Below are positions 56,281 through 64,000 of a stretch of 64,000 nucleotides of DNA, piece by piece. Both the position numbers and the translations under genes were made by a program. How positions within the stretch are numbered: position 1 is the stretch's first letter; every line of letters starts with the position of its first letter. This DNA is from Miscanthus floridulus (lineage: Eukaryota > Streptophyta > Magnoliopsida > Poales > Poaceae), in contig NC_089594.1 in the NCBI RefSeq assembly GCF_019320115.1, positions 23,801,086 to 23,865,085 on the forward strand, given 5' to 3'. Under the pieces are notes generated by a model. It had not been told where the DNA came from. It worked only from the letters and a program-made list of their open reading frames with translations, and searched no databases.

Positions 56281-56525
56281 GGGCCTTATTTAGATTGTAA
56301 ATTTTTGCAATCTGGACACTGTAGCACGTTTCGTTTGTATTTGACAAACTTTGTCTGATCATGGATTAACTAGGCTTAAAAGATTCGTCTCGTGATTTAT
56401 AACCAAACTGTGTAATTAGTTATTTTTTTACCTACATTTAATACTCCATGCATGCGTCCAAAAATTGATGTGATGGAGAGAGAGTGAAAAAACTTAGAAT
56501 TTGGAGGTGATCTAAACAAGGCCCT
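56281..56525 (-). mobile_element. Tourist-like MITE, family B copy 4 (reverse orientation)
   Basis: The core is on the minus strand: CATTTAATACTCC, AACTGTGTAATTAG and GATTCGTCTCGTG on the plus strand are complements of family B words. Ends GGGCCTTATTTAGAT and AGGGCCTTGTTTAGAT (read back). The TSD is unclear. Confidence 0.7.
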
Positions 56526-56931
56526 GCTCTCTCTTTTTACTACACTCATGAACCATGATGTACCGTACATAGCTACGGCGCTCTACAAAAAATTGAAGCT
56601 ACACAACACGGATAACCAACTCCAAAATTTATGATGCTCAGCCAAAGACGCCCAGCCTACGTGCGTATAAACAACTACTCCGTATATATGTAGACCATCT
56701 CCATGAATCATGATACGTTTTTTTAACCGACAGGAGTAGAGTACAATACCATATTTACTACAGTATATATGGCTGAACGGGTCCCAATGCTGTGACCATG
56801 CCTATGCGACTGCGGCGAGGCGACTGCAAGCATGGTTCCTGCGATCATGTTTCCTGGCAAACTGGCAAGTATGGTTCCTCCGACCGATCGATCGAGCACA
56901 TGCACACGCAGCGATCATCGTCCTGTTCGCT

Positions 56932-57053
56932 TGGTTTATTTGGCTGATAAACCATAACTGAAAGTATTGTTAACTGATTTGTTGTGAGAGAAAAATATTG
57001 TTCATTGGCTGAAAAAATACGACTTATAAGCCAAACAAGCCCAAACGAACAGG
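56932..57053 (+). mobile_element. MITE, family A copy 6
   Basis: 122 bp. Ends CCTGTTCGCTTGGTTTATTT and CCTGTTCGTTTGGGCTTGTT (read back). Core TTGTTGTGAGAGAAAAATAT. Confidence 0.8.
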
Positions 57054-57129
57054 TACATATGCATTCTTCATCAGGGCATGGACCATGCCGCTAGCTAGCA
57101 GCAAACAAGCAAATCCATCCGCGGGCGGA

Positions 57130-58009
57130 CGAGGGCATAGTTGGCCATGCAGCCCGAGCCCGTCGGCTCGGCCGAAGGTCCGTCTTTTTGGGCCAGCCCA
57201 AGCCCGGCCCGGAGGAGCAGGCCGTGCTTGGGCCTTACCCTAGGCACGTGGGCCGGCACGACACTGCCTGCTACAGTACATGAGGCCTGCTAGAGGCCCG
57301 GCCTGCCGCCTCCCCGCGCCCCGCATTTATAAGCGGGGACTCCCCGCTCGGCCGCCTCCCCCTGAACCCTAAATCCTACCCTGCACGGCTCGCGCTTCCC
57401 TCTCGCCTCTTCCCTACGAGGCGGCATTTTCCTCGCGCACGGCCATCTCCCTCCCGCGCGCAGCGATCTCCCTCCTGTGCGCGGCGTCCGCAGCCAGATT
57501 CGAGCAGCGACGGTCGGATTCAAGCGCGCCGGCGACCGCCTCCTCCAGGCCTCCTTGCGTGGCCCCACCTCCAGGGTGAGCGCGCTGGCGACCGGATCTG
57601 CCTCTGGGGCGAGCGCGCCGGCCGTCTCCCTCCCGCGTGTAGCTATCTTCCTCCTGCGTGCGGCGTCCGCGGCCAGATTCGAGCAGCGACGGCCGGATTC
57701 AAGCGCACCGGCGACCGCCTCCTCCATGCCTCCCCGCGCGGCCCCACCTCTAGGGCGAGCGCTCTGGTGACCAGATCTGCCTCTGGGGTGAGCGCGTCGA
57801 CGGCGGCCGCCGCCTCCCGTGGCTGCCCTACCTCCTACTCTCCCCTTCCCTCTCTTGTGGACCTCGGGTTGGCCCGACACGCTGGATTGGCCGTGCTTTT
57901 CGGGTCAGCCCATCAGCCCGTGCCTGGACCATCGGCTAGACCCGTGGCCCTTTAAGGCACGGCCCGGTGGCCCCACGTGCCGTGCCTGGCCTGTTAGCGC
58001 CGGGCCGTG
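57130..58009 (+). mobile_element. Second hAT element, 5' part, interrupted by a copia insertion
   Basis: Starts in GGCCCGGCC- and GGGCCGGCACG-type subterminal repeats (57180-57260). It has TTTATAAG at 57326, CCCTAAATCC and a CT-rich leader, like the hAT element at 27525. A 180-bp unit is tandemly duplicated (57457-57636 and 57637-57816, around CGGCGTCCGCAGCCAGATTC). Subterminal GGCACGGCCCGG repeats recur at 57950-58009. No transposase domain is seen. The copia element begins at 58010. Confidence 0.55.
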
Positions 58010-59619
58010 TGAAAGCATCTAGGCCCCTAGTAGGGTTTCAGTGATTAATGACAATACAAGATTACTATGACTAACGTGTGTTTTGCATATGCAATTAAGT
58101 TAGGTCGTGGTAATAGAGATCGATTGGGCAATCAAAGTTGGCATGCCCCTACGATGAAAATTATTTTGGTTTTCAAAGGATGGACGACAAGGTTAAGGAT
58201 GACTAGTTCTAAGTGTCGATTGGAGTTGGAGTGACACTTGGAGTAGTTTAGGACTTTGTTTTTCCTTTGGCCGTACTATTAAGGGAGGTATGGACGGGTA
58301 GCTTGACCTAGTTGAGACTAGTGAGTTAGGTGTGGTGCACACTTGTTAAAACTAGCTCTAGGTAGCTCCTATGAATGCCTAAGATCCTTTGGAGCAAACT
58401 TCATTCACATATGATCGAGAGTTGGAAGTGAATGGAGGGTCAAATGCTGACCGGACGCTGGCCCCGGTGCGACCGGATACTGGCCGCAGGGTCCGGTCAG
58501 TTCATTTGATCAGCTGTCTGCGTTCGGTGCGACCAGACGCTAGAAAGGTCAAGTGACCGGACGCTGAAAGGCAGCGTCCGATCGACTCCAGTAAGGTTCC
58601 AGAGAAGGGAATCTGCGACCGGACGCGTCCGATCAGTACTGACCGGACCCTGAGGGTTCAGTGTCCGGTCGAGTCCAGTAAGGTTCCAGTAAGGGTTTCA
58701 TGCGACCGGACGCGTCTGGTCAGTGCTAACCGGACCCTGCCAGCGTCCGGTCAACTCATTTTTACTGGTTCATGGGTTGAACTGACCGGAGCATCCGGTC
58801 AACACGACCAGAGCGTCCAGTCACCCCGCAGAAGCTCATAACGGTTCGTTTTTCAGGCTGCCTTATAAATAGAAGCTCCACTCGTGTGTGGAGTTACTTT
58901 TGCTCATTCCAACAGCTGAGAAATAGGTTTGTGAGTGCCAAGAAGAGCAAGGTCCTAGTGAGGTGATTGAGATTTGAGAATCCAAGAGAGTAGCCTCATT
59001 AGTGAATCAAGAGTAGCAAAGTGTGCATCCATCTTCTCATTAGGCTTCGCGTGGTCAAGTGAGAGTTCGTGCTTGTTACTCTTGGTGATCGCCATCACCT
59101 AGACGGCTTGGTGGTGGTTGGGAGCTTGATGATCACCCGGCGGAGCTTGTGGGTGACCCAACTCAAGTTGTGAGCGGCTTTGGGTGATTCGCCGCGACAG
59201 AGTATTGAAGAATCAACCCGTAGAGAGCACTTGATCCTTGCGCGGATCAAGGGAGAGCTACACCCTTGCGTGGGTGCTTCAACGAGGACTAGTGGGGAGT
59301 GGCGACTCTCCGATACCTCGGCAAAACATCGCCACGTTCCTCTCTCTCTTTACTTTGAGCATTTACCTTGAGTATTTACTTTAAGCATTTACTTTGAGTA
59401 TTTACTTTGAGCAATTCAATACTTGTCTTTACATTCATAGAATTGCAATGCTAGGGTAAGTTTGGAACATAGGTTACAAGTCCTTTGTGTGTTAGTTTGA
59501 TAGAAACACTTTTCTAAGCACAAGGGGTTAATTGGGCTATCCGTAGGATTTGATTATTGCAAGAAAATTTAGAATTAGCCCAATTCACCCCCCTCCTCTT
59601 GGGCATCTTGATCCTTTCA
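58010..59619 (+). repeat. 5' LTR of the right-hand copia element
   Basis: 1610 bp, TGAAAGCATCTAGG...ATCCTTTCA. Palindromic GACCGGACGC and GCGTCCGGTC motifs fill 58440-58810. A TATA box CTTATAAATAG at 58862-58872 follows directly. CACCCCCCTCCTCTTGGGC precedes the 3' end. Confidence 0.9.
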
Positions 59620-59634
59620 ATTGGTATCAGAGCC
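59620..59634 (+). other. Primer-binding site, initiator Met-tRNA type
   Basis: ATTGGTATCAGAGCC directly follows the LTR end CTTTCA, the same as in the gag-only element at 19871-19884. Confidence 0.9.
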
Positions 59635-59672
59635 TCGTGCTCATGTTTTTAAGCTTAACCGTTTAGAGCAAG

Positions 59673-61989
59673 ATGTCTCACGGGGATGGACCTCCTCCTA
59701 TCTTTGAGGGAGTTGACTTTCTATATTGGAAAATTCGCATGGAGGCGTACTTAGAAGCTCTAGACATTGGTATTCTTAGAGCCGCCTCACAAGGCTTCCC
59801 AAAACCTCAAAATGCTACTAACCTACAAGGCGATGAGGTTAATTATGAAAAGTGGAATGCAAAAGCTCGCAACACCATCTTTAGAGGCCTTTGCAAAGAT
59901 GTGTTCAATCATGTAAGGAACCACAAAGACGCCCATGCACTATGGGCGGACGTTTGTGCGCTCCATGAGGGAACCAAGAGTGAGCGTGAGGAACACTATC
60001 ACCTTGTGATTAAAAGCTAAATTCATTTGAAATGCTTCCCAAAGAAAGTATTAATGAGATATATTCTCGTTTAAATGTTCTTGTAGAGGAAGTCAATGGG
60101 CTTGGACTTACTCAAATGTCACCATCCGACGTTGTGAGAAAGATCTTGAGTGTCCTCTCCATTGACAAATATGGGCACATTGTGACCGTGCTATATCAAG
60201 GTGATCTTTCCGCCGCTACACCGACATAAATCTTGGGAAAGATCAATGCTCATGAGATGTACATGCACATCATACCACAAGATGGCTCATCCTCTACAAA
60301 GAAGAAAGAGAAGGACTTAGCATTCAAAGCTAGCCAAGATAAGGGCAAAGCAAAACTTGAGTATGAGAGCTCAAGTGATGAAGATGATGAAGAAAGCCTT
60401 GCTCTCATGGTGAAGAAGACCGCCAAGATGCTAAAGAAGCTAAACAAGAGTGGCATCAAGTTTGACGGCAAGAAGAAGAAGTTCTTCACTAGCTCAAGAA
60501 CAAAGCCAATCTCTGAGATGGATTGCTACAATTGTGGCGAACTTGGCCATCTAGCTCATCAATGCACAAAGCCCAAGAAAGACAAGTTCAAGAACAAGAA
60601 CAAGGACAAGAAAGATGACTTAAGCAATGAAGATGAAGATGAGAAGAAAAAGAACAAGCCATACAAGAAGAGAGATGGCAAGAAGAGGGACTTTCACAAG
60701 AAGAAGAAAAGTGGAAAGGCCTACATTGTCGGTGATTGGCTCACGGACATTGATTCATCAAGTGGATCATCCGATGATGACAGTGACAATGAGAAGGTGG
60801 CCGCCATTGCTATTGATCTTGCATCTTCACCGCCACCATCGTCACCATCCTCTACACACCTATGCCTTATGGCCAAGGGTGAACGCAAGGTAACTAAGAG
60901 TGATGATACTAAGAAAATACACTAAGATCATTAGAAAGAGTAGAGCTACAAATGAAAAGCTTGATGCTAAAAATAATTCACTCTTAGCTAAGTGTGATAT
61001 ATTGGAAAAGGCTAATGATGAGCTTAGATAAACTAATGATGCTATATCATCCAAACTCAAGGAGCTCAAATCTTCCAAGAAAGAGCTTAAAGATAAACAT
61101 GATAAACTTGAGTGGGTGCATAATGAACTCATCACTAGCTATAACAAGCTAAAAGATGAATACACTACTCTTAAGATTAATCATGATACTCTTGTTATTG
61201 CTCAAAAAATTTTACCAAATGGGCCACATGATGCTACTAACCATGTTGTCAAGATTGATATAGCTACTTCATGTGATGATTTAATTGATGAGAGCATTGA
61301 GCATGAATCTAGTAGCAAAGGCAAGCAAGTGGTTGAGTGCAATGACTATAATGAGTATGTCAAGCTCAAGAGTGATAATGAGAAACTCATGAAAGATCTT
61401 GAAGAGATGAAAAGCCATAACACCATTGTGCTAGAAACTCTTGATCATGACAAAGAGTCGATCCTTGAGAATGAGAAGCTCAAAAAAGAAAACAAGAAGC
61501 TCAAGGAAGAAAAGAACAATGATGTTCTCAAGGAAGAGAACAAGAAGCTCAAGATGGAGAAAGAGCATCTCAAGGTGGGATTGAGCAAGTTTGCTAGAGG
61601 CAAGCATCTTCAAAGTGAGCTACTCATGAACACCATCATGAAGATGGATAGAAGTGGCATTGGATATGTGGCAAATGTAGAGAAGAAGAAGGCTCAAGCT
61701 CAACAACAATAATCAAAGCCAAAGCCAAAGCCAAATATATGTTTTGAGTGTGGACAAGAAGGCCACTTTGCTCATGAGTGTCAAACTCCACCGCCACAAT
61801 CCTTGCTCAAGCATGCTAGACTCTTTGCTTTCAATGCTCACTACATGCTTAGAAAAGATTCTAGTGGAAAGATGAAAGTCATGTTCTTAGGACCTCCCCA
61901 ACAAGAGTAGGCCTAAGAAGATTTGGGTGGCTAAGTCACTTATTGAGAAGGTGAAGGGACCTCAACAAGTTTGGATTCCTAAAGTTTGA
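59673..61989 (+). pseudogene. gag: Gag of the right-hand copia element, broken
   Basis: Starts MSHGDGPPPIFEGVDFLYW at 59673, a copia-type Gag N-terminus. A frameshift near 60015-60030 moves the frame (ELHYHL-type region into NSFEMLPKES). A TAA at 60227-60229 interrupts it, a second frameshift lies near 60915, and a TAA lies near 61028. Zinc knuckle CYNCGELGHLAHQC is at 60524-60565. A Lys/Glu/Asp-rich coiled coil covers about 60960-61620. A second knuckle CFECGQEGHFAHEC (61740-61781) lies after a TAA at 61710-61712. The tail ends WIPKV before 61989, close to the tail of the gag-only element's Gag. It would assemble the particle, but this copy cannot. Confidence 0.85.
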
Positions 61990-62004
61990 ATCTCATGTGT
62001 GTAG

Positions 62005-64000
62005 GTGAACTACAAGACCGGTGAAAGTCATTGGGTTATTGATAGTGGTTGCACTCAACATATGACCGGTGATCCTCGTATGTTCACCTCACTAGATGAA
62101 GAGGTAGATGGGCAAGAGAAAATAACATTTGGAGATAACTCAAAGGGCAAGGTTAAAGGATTGGGCAAAGTGGCAATATCAAATGATTATTTCATCTCAA
62201 ATGTGCTCTATGTTGCTTCAATGAGCTTCAACTTGCTATCCGTTGGACAATTGTGTGATCTTGGCTTCCAATACTTATTCACCGAGAAGGAGGTTGTTGT
62301 ATCCAAGGTAGATGACAATCAAGTGATATTCAATGGATTTAGATACAACAACTTATATCTAGTTGACTTCACCTCCGAAGATGCAAATTTAAAGACTTGC
62401 CTATTCACAAAACAACACTTGGGTGGCTATGGCATAGAAGACTTGCTCATGTTGGGATGAGCTCACTCAAGAAGCTTATGAAGAATGATTTGGTGAGAGA
62501 GTTGAAGGATGTGAAGTTTGAGAAGGACAAGCTTTGTAGTGCATGTCAAGCCAGCAAGCAAGTTGCAAACACTCATCCAACCAAAGCTTTCATGTCAACC
62601 ACAAGAGTGCTAGAACTCATACACATGGATTTATTTGGACCAACAACATATAAGAGTTTGGGAGAGAATCTCTATTGTCTTGTGATTGTGGATGACTATT
62701 TAAGGTATACATGGGTGTTCTTTCTTCATGATAAATTCGAAGTTGCATCTTGCTTCAAGAAGTTTACCAAGAGAGCTCAAAATGAATTTGAAGTGAAGCT
62801 CAAAAAGATTAGAAGTGACAATGGGAAAGAATTTGACAACACAAATATTGAAGCCTATTATGATGAAGTTGGGATCAAGTATGAAGTCTCCGCAACTTAT
62901 ACTCCTCAACAAAATGGTGTAGTTGAGAGGAAGAACCAGACTTTGATCACTCTTGCAAGGACAATGCTAGATGAGTATAACACCCCCGAAGCTCTATGGG
63001 CGGAAGCAATCAACATCGCATGCTATGCATCAAACCGCCTATTCCTTCAAAAGTTCCTTGGCAAGATACCTTATGAGTTGCTCAATGGGAAGAAACCAGA
63101 CATCGCCTTCTTTAGGGTGTTTGGTTGCAAATGCTACATCTATAAGAAGTGGCAACACCTAGGGAAGTTCCAAAGACGTTGTGATATTGGTTTTCTTGTT
63201 GGTTACTCATCAAAGTCCAAAGCATATAAAGTATTCAATCATACCACCGGCTTGGTTGAAGAAACATATGATGTGGAATTTGATGAATCTAACGGCTCCC
63301 AAGGAGCACATGAGAATCTTGATGATGTAGGTGATGAACCATTGAGGGAGGCTATGAAGAATATTCCGATGGGAGACATCAAGCCAAAAGATAATGAAGA
63401 TGATGTACAAGTCATTGATCAACCCTCTTCATCAAGTGTGCCATAAGATGATAAAAAATATGGGAGAGTAGAAAATGAAGACACTTATATCTCTCATAAG
63501 CAAATGGTGGTACAAGCACAAGATGTTGATGCTCCACAACCTCCTCCCCAAGTGGTCAATAGAAGAAATACACATCTCCTACAAGATCATCCATAATATC
63601 TCATCATAGGGAGTCCATCAAAGGGAGTAATGACTCGATCTCAAAAACTTACTTTATTTATTGCTCATCACTCTTTTGTATCTTGCTATGAGCCTACCAA
63701 GGTAGAAGAAGCTCTAAAAGATCCAGATTGGATCAATGCCATGCATGAAGAGTTGAACAACTTCACTCACAATGAAGTTTGGATTCTTGAAGAGCGACCA
63801 AAAGGTGCAAGAGTCATTGGAATGAAGTGGGTGTTCCACAACAAGCAAGATGATCAAGGTGTTGTTGTGAGGAACAAGGCAAGACTAGTTGTAAAGAGAT
63901 TCTCTCAAGTTGAAGGTTTGGATTTTGGAGAGACCTTTGCACCGGTTGCAAGATTAGAAGCCATCCGTATCCTTCTTGCATATGCATCACATCATGAAAT
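62005..64000 (+). pseudogene. pol: Pol of the right-hand copia element: protease, integrase, start of RT (broken, partial)
   Basis: Protease: HWVIDSGCTQHMTGD, catalytic Asp codon 62041-62043. A frame change near 62400-62455 separates it from the GAG_pre-integrase and zinc-finger region (HRRLAHVGMSSL, then LCSACQAS). The integrase core is in 62397-63446: Asp in MDLFGPT, Asp in RSDNGKEF, Glu in NGVVERKNQTL. It ends FRVFGCKCYIYKK and FLVGYSSKSKAYKVFN. A stop at 63444-63446 and another near 63591 interrupt the linker. RT begins at about 63640 with [23 protein letters not shown] and [13 protein letters not shown], and is cut by the window edge before its catalytic YVDD. The element is inactive here. 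Confidence 0.88.

Larger units (their letters stand above)
58010..64000 (+). mobile_element. Sirevirus-like Ty1/copia retrotransposon, decayed, runs off the right edge
   Basis: 5' LTR 58010-59619, Met-tRNA primer site at 59620, gag, protease, integrase and the start of RT in the copia order (integrase before RT). Several stops and frameshifts show it is inactive. The five bases before it are CCGTG; the right TSD lies outside the window. The LTR tail, the Gag with coiled coil and two zinc knuckles, and the palindrome-rich LTR point to the Sirevirus group. Confidence 0.88.

Noticed and set aside
57290..57880. 196-codon minus-strand open frame
   Set aside because: Arg/Gly/Ala-rich, composed of the tandem 180-bp GC-rich unit of the hAT leader, no domain.

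Overview
This is plant nuclear DNA, most likely from a panicoid/andropogonoid grass (sorghum, sugarcane or Miscanthus type). That assignment is an inference: it rests on grass-type Ty3/gypsy elements with an antisense ORF, Sirevirus-type Ty1/copia elements, Stowaway and Tourist-like MITEs, Ac/Ds-like hAT sequences and one GC-rich grass gene. No bacterial operon, rRNA, tRNA or CRISPR array is visible. The window is mostly nested transposable elements around one convincing cellular gene, an intronless OVATE family protein (OFP) gene at 31108-31863 on the minus strand.

Left block (1-25719). The window opens in a copia-type LTR (to 511) that interrupts a gypsy gag remnant (512-1119). That remnant's primer-binding site and 5' LTR start follow at 1155-1515. 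A long chromovirus-like LTR (about 1516-6376, minus) comes next, then non-coding gypsy interior (6377-7835). A gypsy element without pol (7836-24762, minus, TSD GGTTG/GATTG) has inserted there, and its gag is split by a second element, 11358-22194 (minus, perfect TSD GCAGC). The second element has 2.3-kb LTRs, a Met-tRNA primer site, an intact 664-aa Gag ORF and no pol: a gag-only (TR-GAG type) non-autonomous Sirevirus relative. To the right, 24853-25719 is the 5' LTR of the outermost gypsy element.

Middle block (25720-32581). This is gene-proximal DNA with Tourist-like MITEs, a hAT transposon with a decayed, internally deleted transposase, and the OFP gene with its TATA box.

Tat gypsy block (32582-48320). 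This is a complete 15.7-kb Ty3/gypsy element of the Tat/RIRE2/Grande type (TSD AGGTG), inserted into a Stowaway MITE less than 1 kb upstream of the OFP start codon. It carries degenerate gag, then protease, RT, RNase H, a second (archaeal-type) RNase H and integrase, then an antisense ORF with a 'putative gypsy type transposon' (PF04195-like) domain, a tandem-repeat 3' region and the 3' LTR.

Right block (48321-64000). AT-rich intergenic DNA holds MITEs, a Ds-like element with 8-bp TSDs, a 674-bp foldback element, a solo copia LTR (53242-55164, TSD ACCAT) and a second hAT element. The second hAT is interrupted at 58010 by a Sirevirus-type copia element with decayed gag, protease, integrase and the start of RT, running off the right edge.

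Insertion order can be read directly. In the left block the outer gypsy is oldest, then the pol-less gypsy, then the gag-only element. In the middle the Stowaway MITE preceded the Tat element. On the right the hAT element preceded the copia element. The gag-only elements have no enzymes here and would need proteins from intact relatives. No autonomous, fully intact transposon is present.
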